Origin: Bacteroidales bacterium
GTDB lineage: Bacteria > Bacteroidota > Bacteroidia > Bacteroidales > P3
Length of the DNA stretch: 36,498 bases
NCBI GenBank assembly: GCA_017524785.1
Contig: JAFXUY010000144.1
Coordinates: 1 to 36,498 of the forward strand
Direction: 5' to 3'
The position numbers were made by a program, and so were the translations under genes. This document shows positions 1 through 8,484 of this stretch, piece by piece. Numbering within the stretch: position 1 is the stretch's first letter; the number at the start of each line of letters is the position of its first letter. The notes under the pieces were generated by a model that saw nothing but the letters and a program-made list of their open reading frames with translations, did no database searches and was not told where the DNA came from.

Positions 1-16
1 AAAAGTTGCGAAATTG

Positions 17-47
17 ATTGCCATTAACAGAAAAATACCTATTTTTG
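17..47 (+). promoter_or_regulatory. Bacteroides-type promoter of the tRNA-Ser/Pro/Arg cluster
   Basis: The -7 box TATTTTTG at 40-47 fits the Bacteroidota consensus TAnnTTTG exactly. A TTG at 18-20 lies 19 bases upstream as a partial -33 element (consensus TTTG). Transcription would begin a few bases after 47, some 15 bases before the mature 5' end of tRNA-Ser. No other good match is seen before the downstream tRNAs, so this may serve all three. Confidence 0.6.
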
Positions 48-67
48 CAACCGCAATTCACAGCCGA

Positions 68-158
68 GGAGAGGTGGGTGAGTGGCTGAAACCAACAGTT
101 TGCTAAACTGTCGTACTCGATTAGGGTACCGGGGGTTCGAATCCCCCCTTCTCCGCCA
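68..158 (+). tRNA. tRNA-Ser (anticodon GCT)
   Basis: A full cloverleaf with a long variable arm, as expected of a serine tRNA. The acceptor arms GGAGAGG (68-74) and CTTCTCC (148-154) pair with one G-U. The anticodon stem ACAGT/ACTGT encloses the loop TTGCTAA, giving anticodon GCT, which reads AGC/AGU. The T arm has GGGGG and CCCCC around TTCGAAT. The discriminator is G155 and the CCA end is encoded at 156-158. Confidence 0.97.
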
Positions 159-160
159 AA

Positions 161-186
161 AGACGCCCTATGAGGCGTCTTTTTTT
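161..186 (+). terminator. Intrinsic terminator after tRNA-Ser
   Basis: Stem AGACGCC (161-167) pairs with GGCGTCT (174-180) around a 6-base loop and runs straight into a T tract ending at 186. It starts two bases after the CCA end of tRNA-Ser and stops only 14 bases before tRNA-Pro, leaving no room for a normal promoter in between. It may be a partial terminator or a processing hairpin. Confidence 0.75.
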
Positions 187-200
187 AATAACAACCGTCA

Positions 201-278
201 CGGGGCATAGCGAAGCCCGGTTATCGCGCCTGCTTTGGGAGCAGGAGATCCCCAGTTCGAATCTGGGTGCCCCGACCA
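201..278 (+). tRNA. tRNA-Pro (anticodon TGG)
   Basis: Acceptor arms CGGGGCA (201-207) and TGCCCCG (268-274) pair fully. The anticodon stem CCTGC/GCAGG holds the loop TTTGGGA with anticodon TGG. The T loop TTCGAAT is flanked by CCCAG and CTGGG. The discriminator is A275 and CCA is encoded at 276-278. C1-G72 is the pair usual for bacterial proline tRNAs. Confidence 0.97.
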
Positions 279-318
279 ATAAAGCCCCGTTCGCGGCACA
301 AGGTCGCGTTCAGTGCAT

Positions 319-395
319 GGCCCTGTAGCTCAGCTGGATAGAGCGAGAGTCTTCTAAACTCTAGGTCCTGCGTTCGAGTCGCAGCAGGGTCACCA
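319..395 (+). tRNA. tRNA-Arg (anticodon TCT)
   Basis: Acceptor arms GGCCCTG (319-325) and CAGGGTC (385-391) pair with one G-U. The D arm is GCTC/GAGC. The anticodon stem AGAGT/ACTCT holds the loop CTTCTAA, giving anticodon TCT for AGA/AGG codons. The discriminator is A392 and CCA is at 393-395. A second CCA-like triplet follows directly at 396-398. Confidence 0.96.
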
Positions 396-401
396 CCAAA
401 T

Positions 402-445
402 AGCAAGGGGGCCAAAGTCAATTGACTTTGGCCCATTGCTTTTTT
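402..445. terminator. Bidirectional intrinsic terminator between tRNA-Arg and the convergent lipoprotein gene
   Basis: A perfect palindrome at 409-434 (GGGCCAAAGTCA and its complement) is extended by AGCAA (402-406) pairing with TTGCT (436-440). It is followed by T residues on the plus strand at 440-445. It sits between the plus-strand tRNA-Arg and the minus-strand gene ending at 451, so it probably terminates both. The T tract is weaker on the minus side. Confidence 0.8.
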
Positions 446-450
446 ATCTA

Positions 451-2286
451 CTATTGCTTGCCAATGTCTACTGTTACCACAGAGCCATTCAATGTAATAT
501 TTGCTGTAGAGCCAGTGAAATCAACAGACCTGTTTCTACTTCTTCGTCCTATATAGCGTCCAATATACAATGAACCATTGCTAATATTTGTAACAAATGA
601 ACCATTAAAGTTAGAATTCAGTATTGATAACGATCCAGATCCAGATACCGGGGGTATATAATATCCTACGCCACCACCAGCATGAAATCCATTAGAACTA
701 ATAGAATATTTACCATACCAGTATGATGAATCAATATATACTGCAGAATTTGATACTGATCCAACTATTCCTCCAAAATACCACAATCCCGTCGAACCAA
801 TAATAAGAGTATCGTTTACAACAGAACAATTAGTTATATTTACTATAGCGCTTGGTTCAATCTCTCCGAACAAACCACCATAGTATAGCCCAGGCACATC
901 AAGACCTGTAAGAGAGCCCTCCACATTGCATTTTGTGACATTAACATTTGCTGATGTACTAGCCACTATTGCTCCATATCTAGTATATGTGCTATTTCCT
1001 GAATAAATTACTTTAACATTTCGTATTGTACAGTTGCTAATCGTACAAGAAGCCGCTTTGGCACATAACGGACTAAGCAACAAAGTGGTGACATCACCAG
1101 AATGTTGTAATTTCACATTGTCTAAAGTAAGGTTTTTTATTGTGGCATATGGCGATGCAAACAAGCCGCACTGATAAGTACTACCTTGAGTGTTAATGCT
1201 TGTAATTGTTAAGTTCTTTACCGCATAGCCACCACCATCAAAAACGGTATTTAAATTTGTAATGGGACTTATCACTGTGTTTAACATATCTATACTATCT
1301 GTCAAACGATAATAAGATTGGCTATAATTTCTCTCATACACGTTTACCCATTTACTGTTTATTGCTTCAACCATTAACACAAAATCCTCCTTGGAAGATA
1401 TTTGATAATAATCATTTTCACTACCCTTTCCTGCAAACAAGGTACGTTTACTTGCACTGTCTAAAGTTGCTTCCGCATATCCCATTACATTACGGTCAAG
1501 GGAACGGTCGGCATCACCAGTTTGGGAGCGAGTGTAGACAAAACGTATACCCTCGTGGCGGGCCTTTACGGTGACGGTGAAGTGGTTGTCAGAGTCGACT
1601 GATGGAACAGGTATGATAACGTCCAGGCTGTCATTGGCAGGAAGTTCGGTGCCGTCGAACTTCAGCGAGACGGATTTCTGTTCGTCGGAGGTGGCTTCAT
1701 GGGCAGTCTGACCAGCAATGTCGGCAAAGTTGAGAGGCCAACTGCCGCTGAGCTGGTACTTGTCGCTTGAGATAGTGACAGACTCCAGAATAACCGGCTC
1801 GTTACGTCCTCGAATCCTTATGTTCAGCGCACCCGTGAGGTGGCGGAAGTGCAGCGGCGACTCCTCGGCGCTGGCGGCAGCCATCGGCACTTCGAGCACC
1901 TGGAGGCCTCCGGCAGTGCGGTAGCGATATTCCGACGGAAGGGCGATGGTGATATTGTCGCCAGTGATGCTGCTGCACAGCGAGGCCGGGAACACGGCTC
2001 GGTTGACTGCCGAAGCCGCCGTCGAAGGGATATAGGCATGCGTATCGCCCTGGCTGAGCTGGCGTCGGATGGCGGCAGTGGTGCCGTTGATACATATCTC
2101 GTCGCCGTCCTGCCAGCTGGCAATACGGTTGTTGACTACCAGCTTGGTATCGCTACCGAAGGACTCGGCAAACACCTCGAGCAGGCCGCTGTCGTCCTTG
2201 TTGCAGCCACAGAGCGTTGCCGACAGCGAGGCGACAACAGCAGCCACGACCAGCAACCTGCGGGCTATTGCAATATTACACGGCAT
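451..2286 (-). CDS. Fimbrillin-like lipoprotein with C-terminal beta-helix (GLUG-like) repeats
   Basis: A predicted 611-residue surface lipoprotein. The start is the ATG at 2286; an in-frame TTG at 2298 is less likely. A hydrophobic signal segment (about residues 8-25) ends in L-C-G-C, with Cys28 the likely lipidated residue. Residues about 35-270 resemble the fimbrillin-like families of Bacteroidales (Mfa/FimA-type, with a W-x-D-G-D motif near 58-62 and F-R-H-L-T-G-A-L near 147-154). Residues about 290-611 are Asn/Ser/Thr-rich repeats of the GLUG/right-handed beta-helix kind, such as G-G-L-F-G-E-I followed by N-I-T-N-C. The two halves differ sharply in base composition: the part coding for the helix is AT-rich, the front half GC-rich. 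The start lies inside the end of the C25 protease gene (22-base overlap), suggesting coupled translation. A shaft-anchoring or adhesive role is inferred; no enzyme motif is visible. Confidence 0.8.
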   Translation of the reverse strand: MPCNIAIARRLLVVAAVVASLSATLCGCNKDDSGLLEVFAESFGSDTKLVVNNRIASWQDGDEICINGTTAAIRRQLSQGDTHAYIPSTAASAVNRAVFPASLCSSITGDNITIALPSEYRYRTAGGLQVLEVPMAAASAEESPLHFRHLTGALNIRIRGRNEPVILESVTISSDKYQLSGSWPLNFADIAGQTAHEATSDEQKSVSLKFDGTELPANDSLDVIIPVPSVDSDNHFTVTVKARHEGIRFVYTRSQTGDADRSLDRNVMGYAEATLDSASKRTLFAGKGSENDYYQISSKEDFVLMVEAINSKWVNVYERNYSQSYYRLTDSIDMLNTVISPITNLNTVFDGGGYAVKNLTITSINTQGSTYQCGLFASPYATIKNLTLDNVKLQHSGDVTTLLLSPLCAKAASCTISNCTIRNVKVIYSGNSTYTRYGAIVASTSANVNVTKCNVEGSLTGLDVPGLYYGGLFGEIEPSAIVNITNCSVVNDTLIIGSTGLWYFGGIVGSVSNSAVYIDSSYWYGKYSISSNGFHAGGGVGYYIPPVSGSGSLSILNSNFNGSFVTNISNGSLYIGRYIGRRSRNRSVDFTGSTANITLNGSVVTVDIGKQ

Positions 2287-5200
2287 ACGGCAGAACAATT
2301 GGGATTGGTAAGCTTGAGCATATAAGTGCCACGTGGCAGCGCCGACAGGTCGACCTCGGCGACATCAGACTGGCGGCCCACAAGACGGCCAGTCACATCG
2401 AGCACCTCGACAGTGGCCACGGTGCCGCTGAAGTGCACCAAACCTGTGGTGGGCACAGGATAGACCGTAACCCTTTCGCTGCCCAGCGAGACAATGCCCT
2501 CGTGGCTACCGTTGACGGTGAGAATCAGGGTAACAATGCTGTCGCAGCCGTAGACTGTGGTGAGATGCTGTTTGTAGATGCCCGAACGGGTATAGACCGA
2601 GTCATTCCATGTGTAGCTGTCGCCATCGACAGTGTCGAACAGAGTGGTGTAGAGCGTGGGATGGATGGTCAGGCGCAGCATCACGGTGGAGTCGCAACCG
2701 AAGACATCGGTCTGATGGTCGACAACATTGGCCGACGATGTGTATTCGGTACCTTCGAAAGTGTAGCGTTCGCAGGCATCAAGGGTATCGTAGGTCACGG
2801 ACAACGGATGCACCGTGAGGGTGAGTAGGAAGAGCGAGTCGCAACCGGTGGCCAGGGGTACGGTGTCGGCATAGGTGGCCGAAGCGGTATACGTGTTGCC
2901 ATGCCACAGGTAGCTGCCGCATGCCTCGGCGGTGTCGTAGGCTGTGCCTGCAGGCTGGATGGTGTAGTTGTAGAACACCACTACCGAGTCGGCCGTAATG
3001 CTGACTGCGGGATGGCCCGTGGTATCGGCGCCGCAAAGCACCTGGTCGACAACAGCCGTGGGATAGGATCTGTGGGGCAGTATCACATTGTCGATCCAGG
3101 CGCAGTCGCTACCGCTGCTGACAGAGCCATCCTTGGAATAGCGGAAGGTGATAGTATGCGAGCCTGCGGAAATAGGAATAGCGGCATAGGCCCACTCAAG
3201 ATCGCCAGAGGCATTAAATTGCGACACACCGTCGATGAGGAAGTGGAACTTGTCGTAGTTGTTTTCCGACGATACGCGGTAGTAGAACTTCACGCTGTCG
3301 GCCGAAGCGACATTGACATTGACAGACATGTCGGAGTTCATGCCATGGCTCGTGTATTGCACCGAGCGCAGGCAGTAGCCTCCCTCGTAGGGACTTTCGG
3401 TGCTGACGGCCCAGGGATAGGCTGCCGGAGCATTCCATCCGGCAAGGTGTGTGCTGCCGCCCTCGAAGGTCTCGAGGAAGCTTTGGCCGACATACACGGG
3501 CATGCTGCCGGTGAGAGAACCATAGTTGTAGGCCACAGGCAGCGTGATGCCTTGCAGGAGCTGCGAGCTGGCACTCACCGTGAGGTTCACCGGCGTTTCG
3601 CCCTCGGCAGCCAAGGTGATTGGCGTGGCCACGGATGGTGTGACGGTGAGCATCGGCGTGGGAGAGTTGAACACCAGCTGGCTAGCATGCGAGGGGGCAT
3701 GGCCGCTGTTGTGCAGGGTGGCTGTTACCGTGGCGGAAGTTCCCGGGAGCAGACTGAAATTGTCGTTGGAGAATGTCAGGGAGAGCACCGGTGCATAGAG
3801 CATCAACCGCAAGCTGCTGGTGGCGGCCACGGTGCTGCCAGTCCAGGTAGCATTGGAAGCCACATCGGCAAAGGTGTTGTCGGGTGCATCGGCCGAGACG
3901 TATGCCACAACGCCCGTAGTGATATCGGCAGAGGCGCCGGCTGCGAGGCTTGCCAGAGTTACAGTAGTGCTGGATAGCGTGAGCAGCGGATTGTTGCAAG
4001 CCAAAGAAATGACTATATTGTTGGCCGTGGCATTGCCAGGGTTCTCAACATGCAGAGTCAGCGGCACGGTGTCGCCGGCATTGAGGGGCGCCGAGGTGAT
4101 GGCGGTAACTATGGGGAAGGCACCGTTGGGCTGTATAACCCTTATGGTGCGGAATGCTGTGCGATATTGCTGTGCCGAAGCGGCGAGACTATAGTAACCC
4201 ACGGGAAGGCTGGCGGGAAGGGTGAGCGTGGCGCTACCCGCGGCATTGGCATAGGCGGCATCTATCAAGGTCCATGTCACGGTGTCGACGAGCGCAATAT
4301 AGGCATTGGGGGCTGCCGTAACGCTGAGCGACGTGGTGCCAAAGGTGATTATCGACGACACGGCAATGGACATGGTGTCGGCCTGCGTCATGTAGGGCAT
4401 CACCGAGGGGTCGCCCATCAGGTGGTAGATTTCCCAATAGTAGAGCTTGCGGCCAGAGGTAGAGGCCTGGACAGCCATGTTGCCCTGCATCATAATGGCG
4501 CCTTGGGTGATGGCCCATTGGGAGTAGGCCTCGTTGTGTGTGTGGAACACACGGTCGTAGACACCGAGGTTGGAAGCGCTGTATGCCATCGACATCGAAG
4601 GGCCTATGCTGCTGCGGACACCGACGGCCCAGTAGAAGTCCTCGTACCAATAGGTGCTGTTGCTGCCGCCGATATAGCCCACCGCGCCGGCATAGTTGCC
4701 TTTGCGCAGCAATGCCTCGCCGAAGCAAGTGCTCTCTTCGAATTTATTGGTCAAGCAGCAGTTGCCTATCATAAGGCCAAACTTCTGGTTGTTGGTCATC
4801 TGGTTGACATGGGTGTTACCGAAGTTGGGAGTGCCCCAGCCTGTGGAGCCGCCGTGGGCGCTGTAGTTGATAAAGCCTGCACCTTGGTTGTAATAGCTGC
4901 GTACGGTAGCTGAATTGCTGTTGCTGCTGGAACCCACGGTGACGTTGGTGGTTACCGCTGGAACAATAGAAGTGTTGTTCTTGAAGTACATCACCTGGCT
5001 CCAGCCATGGTTGCCGTTGACATAATTGGTAATGGCATAATCCATGGCAGGGTCGGCGTGGGTGTAGCCATAGTCGCCGCTGCTGCCACCGTCGACACCG
5101 GCAACCATCACCGCACGGTCGAGGAAGGTCGGGTCGGCAAAAGTATACTGCTCGTACATCAACGTCTTCAGCACCTGGGGCGACAGCTGCGAGTCGGTCT

Positions 5201-6224
5201 GTGCCGAAAAGCGGCCATAGTGACAGTCGGGAAGGTTGTCGCCAGTGGTCCACGTCATGTAGTAGAGGTCGGTGACATGGTCGGACGAGGTGGTGCCTGT
5301 GAAGGCCGGAAGCTGTGCCACGTCGCCCACCAGCAGCACATAGGTCGGGGCCGGGTTGCTGGCAGTGGCGTTGTCGTACAGGCTCTTAAGATAGTTCGAT
5401 ATAGAGGTCGTAGTTGTGCCTACGGCAGCGTTGTCGGTATAGACAATGTCGGTCAGGAAGCCCTTGCGGCGTTTCCACTGCACAAACTCGTCGAGCTGGC
5501 CACGGAACATGCTGTTGGCCACAATGACATAGCGCACAGGTGCAGTGGTGCGAACAGCCTTGGGGTAGAGGTCGTTGATGGCATCGGCACCACTGTTGAA
5601 GGCTGGCGAGAAATAGCGTTCGAAGAGTTCTTTGGAAGCCTGCTCGTCGGCACCACGGTAGTTGACGGTCACCGTTGCGCGACGGCACACTATCACCCGA
5701 CCGGATACAGGATTGTAACGAACCGGCGAGAACTGCAGGCGTGCCAAGCGGCGGTCGCGGGCCACACCCACGGGCTCTACCATAGCGTCACGCTGACCGA
5801 CAAAAGCATTCCACGAATAGACTTCACTACTGATATACAGCTTCTGGGCTGTGGTGTCGCTCTTGCGGCGAGGCAGCTGCACGGGCATCAGCCGATAGTC
5901 GAGCGGCTCAAGCGTGTCGTACTCGGCATCGCTCACCGTCACCTCTAACTCGGCGCCCACAGGCACCTCAATCAGGCGCGAGAAAGTGGGCAATGCCGGA
6001 AAGCCATAATTTGCCAGCGGCTGCTGGTAGCCATCGATGGCGAGGGTCGAGAACGTCTGTCCATCGATAACGGTCTTACCGACGGCGAGGTCGCCTACGT
6101 TGAAAGTCACCTGCAGGTGCTGCCAATCGTCGGCATTGACGGTAAATGTTTTGTCTTGCGCGGCACAGCGCAGTGCGCCGCCAAAAGCCATAATCAAGGC
6201 TACAGAGAGAGCCAGTTTCTTCAT
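2265..6224 (-). CDS. Gingipain-like C25 cysteine peptidase with T9SS sorting domain
   Basis: A predicted secreted endopeptidase of 1319 residues. The signal peptide is residues 1-22 (ending A-A-Q). A C25-type propeptide covers about 25-220 and the peptidase about 230-610. The catalytic dyad is His457 in Y-S-A-H-G and a Cys in G-N-C-C-L (Cys489 or 490); the His-Cys spacing of 32-33 matches RgpB (His211/Cys244). Ig-like segments follow (about 620-910), then a cleaved-adhesin/MAM-like jelly roll (about 915-1050), three tandem repeats of about 45 residues each ending in G-C-D-S plus a hydrophobic strand (about 1095-1238), and a type A T9SS tail (about 1245-1319, Y-P-V-P-T start, G-T-Y-M-L-K end). 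Proteins of this kind are exported by T9SS and anchored or released at the surface. The cleavage preference, Arg or Lys as in gingipains or something else, cannot be read from the sequence. The gene lies between the S46 peptidase and the fimbrillin-like lipoprotein. Confidence 0.92.
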   Translation of the reverse strand: MKKLALSVALIMAFGGALRCAAQDKTFTVNADDWQHLQVTFNVGDLAVGKTVIDGQTFSTLAIDGYQQPLANYGFPALPTFSRLIEVPVGAELEVTVSDAEYDTLEPLDYRLMPVQLPRRKSDTTAQKLYISSEVYSWNAFVGQRDAMVEPVGVARDRRLARLQFSPVRYNPVSGRVIVCRRATVTVNYRGADEQASKELFERYFSPAFNSGADAINDLYPKAVRTTAPVRYVIVANSMFRGQLDEFVQWKRRKGFLTDIVYTDNAAVGTTTTSISNYLKSLYDNATASNPAPTYVLLVGDVAQLPAFTGTTSSDHVTDLYYMTWTTGDNLPDCHYGRFSAQTDSQLSPQVLKTLMYEQYTFADPTFLDRAVMVAGVDGGSSGDYGYTHADPAMDYAITNYVNGNHGWSQVMYFKNNTSIVPAVTTNVTVGSSSNSNSATVRSYYNQGAGFINYSAHGGSTGWGTPNFGNTHVNQMTNNQKFGLMIGNCCLTNKFEESTCFGEALLRKGNYAGAVGYIGGSNSTYWYEDFYWAVGVRSSIGPSMSMAYSASNLGVYDRVFHTHNEAYSQWAITQGAIMMQGNMAVQASTSGRKLYYWEIYHLMGDPSVMPYMTQADTMSIAVSSIITFGTTSLSVTAAPNAYIALVDTVTWTLIDAAYANAAGSATLTLPASLPVGYYSLAASAQQYRTAFRTIRVIQPNGAFPIVTAITSAPLNAGDTVPLTLHVENPGNATANNIVISLACNNPLLTLSSTTVTLASLAAGASADITTGVVAYVSADAPDNTFADVASNATWTGSTVAATSSLRLMLYAPVLSLTFSNDNFSLLPGTSATVTATLHNSGHAPSHASQLVFNSPTPMLTVTPSVATPITLAAEGETPVNLTVSASSQLLQGITLPVAYNYGSLTGSMPVYVGQSFLETFEGGSTHLAGWNAPAAYPWAVSTESPYEGGYCLRSVQYTSHGMNSDMSVNVNVASADSVKFYYRVSSENNYDKFHFLIDGVSQFNASGDLEWAYAAIPISAGSHTITFRYSKDGSVSSGSDCAWIDNVILPHRSYPTAVVDQVLCGADTTGHPAVSITADSVVVFYNYTIQPAGTAYDTAEACGSYLWHGNTYTASATYADTVPLATGCDSLFLLTLTVHPLSVTYDTLDACERYTFEGTEYTSSANVVDHQTDVFGCDSTVMLRLTIHPTLYTTLFDTVDGDSYTWNDSVYTRSGIYKQHLTTVYGCDSIVTLILTVNGSHEGIVSLGSERVTVYPVPTTGLVHFSGTVATVEVLDVTGRLVGRQSDVAEVDLSALPRGTYMLKLTNPNCSAVCRVILQ

Positions 6225-6257
6225 TATTGGGTGGGAGTTTGCTATTTGGTTGCTGCT

Positions 6258-6292
6258 GGCATGCTCATTTTCAAGGGAAAAATGAGCATGCC
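6258..6292. repeat. 14-bp perfect inverted repeat in the S46-C25 intergenic gap
   Basis: GGCATGCTCATTTT (6258-6271) and its exact complement (6279-6292) enclose the 7-base loop CAAGGGA. It lies after the S46 peptidase stop and 34 bases before the C25 start on the minus strand. No T tract follows on the minus strand, so it is not a classical terminator. A transcript-processing or stability hairpin, or a protein-binding site, is possible. Confidence 0.7.
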
Positions 6293-6304
6293 ATCGTTAA
6301 ACTA

Positions 6305-8437
6305 TCATTGTTTTACGGTCATCTCGGCGATAAGGTGGTGGGCACCTGCATATTTGTCGATGATAAACAGGCAGTAGCGTATATCGAGGCTGATGTTGCG
6401 GCAGAAGGTGGGGTCGTAGTAGAGGTCGCTCATAGTACCCTCCCAGCAACGGTCGAAGTTGATGCCCACCAGCTGGCCGTCGGCGTTGAGCACCGGCGAA
6501 CCGCTGTTGCCGCCAGTGGTGTGGTTGGTCGCGATGAAGGCCACGGGCAGCTCGCCTTCAGCGTTGGCATAGGGGCCGTAGTCCTTGGCATACCAGAGGC
6601 GACGCAGGGTGCGGTCGACGGCATAGTCATAGATAGAGGGATTGGCCTTCTCGATAACACCGTCGAGGGTGGTGTAGGGCGTATAATAGACGCCATCCTT
6701 GGGTTTGAAGCCCTTGACATGGCCGTAGGTGACACGCAGGGTGAGGTTGGCATCGGGGAAGAAGTTGCTGTCGGGGTACATCTCCATCAGACCCTTGACA
6801 TAGGTGCGCATCAGGCTCTGAATGTTGTCCGAAGCGGCATCGTAATCTGCACGCTTCTTCTCGCCGTTGGCAAACTTATAGGCCTTGGCATATAGTTCGA
6901 GGGCCGGGTCGCTGGCAGCGGCTATGTCCTGCTTAATCTTTGCAATAGGCTGCGAAAGCATGGTCTCGAGCTTGTCTTGGTCGTTGAGTATCGAATTATT
7001 GTAAACCGAAATCAGGTGTAGGGCAAGCTCGTTCTCTGTCTGGGCAATGGTATTCATATAGGGCATATAGCCGTGCTGCCAGGCATAGACTGCGGTCTCG
7101 ACAAAGATGGGCTGGTCGACAGTGGTGTGCGACTCGAAGTCCTCGTAGTATTTGCGGCTGTCGCCCAGGAACTTGGCCACAGCGACCACAGCCTCTTTGT
7201 CTGTCAGATTGGCTATGCGCGAAAGCTGGCGGGCACGAACCATGAAGTCGGAAGCCATGATGGCCTCGGAGAAGACAACACGATCCATCTCCAGTTCGCG
7301 CAGCTTGGAGTAGTTGTCCTCGAGCTGGTAGAGCACATCGCTGTACTGGGGTTTGTCTTTGGCCCATTCTTTGAATTTATTCTCCTGATCGTCTTTCAGA
7401 CGCACCACACGCAGACGCTCGATACCCATGTTCTCGCCCTGCCACTTCTTCCAGCCATTGGCGATGCTGGCCACACGCGAGGCATATTTCAGGCGCTGGG
7501 CGGCCGACTTGGCCATGGCGGTATTATAGCGGTCGAGGCGTATCTGGCGCAGGTCGATGCGTGCGGGGTTCTCGGCATTTGCTACCATGTCGACATAGTC
7601 GTGCGTGGCGTAACGGTGTGTGGTACCAGGATAGCCGAAGACGAACGTGAAGTCGCCCTCGTTGATGCCCTTAAGGCTAATCTCGAGATGTTTCAGCGGA
7701 GCATATGGCACATTGGCTTCGCTGAAGTCGGCTGGTTTATTGTCCTTGCCGGCATAAACGCGGAACATGGAGAAGTCGCCAGTGTGGCGGGGCCACATCC
7801 AGTTATCGGTGTCGCCACCGAACTTGCCGATGCTCGAAGGGGGCGCTCCGACAAGGCGCACGTCGGAGAAAATCTCGTTGACATACATGAAGTACTGGTT
7901 GCCATAGTAGAAGGGTTTCACAACAGCCTTATAGTGCGTGCCCTTGACGGCCTTGGCAGTAATCTTCTCAATGTTTTTGTCGATAACCTTATCGCGGTCG
8001 GCCTCAGTCATTCCATCAGTGACACCCTGTAGCACCTGCGAGGTAACATCCTCCATGCGCACCAGACGTGTGACTGTGAGTCCAGGGCAGGGAATCTCTT
8101 CTTCACGGGTCATGGCCCAGAAGCCGTTGGTCAGGTAGTCGTGTTCAACAGTGCTGTTGCGCACGATGAAACTATAGCCGCAATGGTGGTTGGTGAGCAC
8201 CAGACCCTCGGGACTCACAAACTCGCCCGTGCAGCCGCTACCAAATAGCATGACAGCGTCCTTGAGGCAAGCGTTGTTGACATCATAGATGTCTTTGGCC
8301 GAGATGTGCATACCGGCTTTCTTCATGGCCGCCTCGTTGCGTCCCAGAAGCATGGGAATCCACATACCTTCATCGGCCCATGCCATCGTGGGCAGGGCGA
8401 GCATTGCAATTGCAAGCAGAGTAAAGATTTTCTTCAT
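6305..8437 (-). CDS. S46 dipeptidyl-peptidase, DPP11 type (Asp/Glu-specific)
   Basis: A periplasmic serine exopeptidase of 710 residues, the usual S46 length, that removes dipeptides from peptide N-termini. The signal peptide is residues 1-21 (ending A-W-A). The triad is visible: His85 in T-N-H-H-C-G, Asp221 in H-T-G-D-F-S and Ser645 in G-G-N-S-G-S-P. Arg663 in N-F-D-R lies 18 residues after the Ser, exactly the spacing of Ser655 and Arg673 in Porphyromonas gingivalis DPP11, where this Arg selects Asp/Glu at P1; DPP7 has Gly there. DPP11 specificity is therefore the favoured call, by inference from that residue. It has no T9SS tail, consistent with a periplasmic job: trimming oligopeptides imported after surface proteolysis. 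It lies 47 bases after the LolC/E-like permease gene and 80 bases before the C25 gene. Confidence 0.93.
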   Translation of the reverse strand: MKKIFTLLAIAMLALPTMAWADEGMWIPMLLGRNEAAMKKAGMHISAKDIYDVNNACLKDAVMLFGSGCTGEFVSPEGLVLTNHHCGYSFIVRNSTVEHDYLTNGFWAMTREEEIPCPGLTVTRLVRMEDVTSQVLQGVTDGMTEADRDKVIDKNIEKITAKAVKGTHYKAVVKPFYYGNQYFMYVNEIFSDVRLVGAPPSSIGKFGGDTDNWMWPRHTGDFSMFRVYAGKDNKPADFSEANVPYAPLKHLEISLKGINEGDFTFVFGYPGTTHRYATHDYVDMVANAENPARIDLRQIRLDRYNTAMAKSAAQRLKYASRVASIANGWKKWQGENMGIERLRVVRLKDDQENKFKEWAKDKPQYSDVLYQLEDNYSKLRELEMDRVVFSEAIMASDFMVRARQLSRIANLTDKEAVVAVAKFLGDSRKYYEDFESHTTVDQPIFVETAVYAWQHGYMPYMNTIAQTENELALHLISVYNNSILNDQDKLETMLSQPIAKIKQDIAAASDPALELYAKAYKFANGEKKRADYDAASDNIQSLMRTYVKGLMEMYPDSNFFPDANLTLRVTYGHVKGFKPKDGVYYTPYTTLDGVIEKANPSIYDYAVDRTLRRLWYAKDYGPYANAEGELPVAFIATNHTTGGNSGSPVLNADGQLVGINFDRCWEGTMSDLYYDPTFCRNISLDIRYCLFIIDKYAGAHHLIAEMTVKQ

Positions 8438-8484
8438 GGCTATTACTATTTTTGGTTTATTCTATTCGTTATTGTTGTTCAAGG

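Noticed and set aside
221..436. Minus-strand open frame across tRNA-Pro and tRNA-Arg
   Set aside because: It overlaps two well-folded tRNA genes; such frames are commonly mis-annotated over tRNAs.
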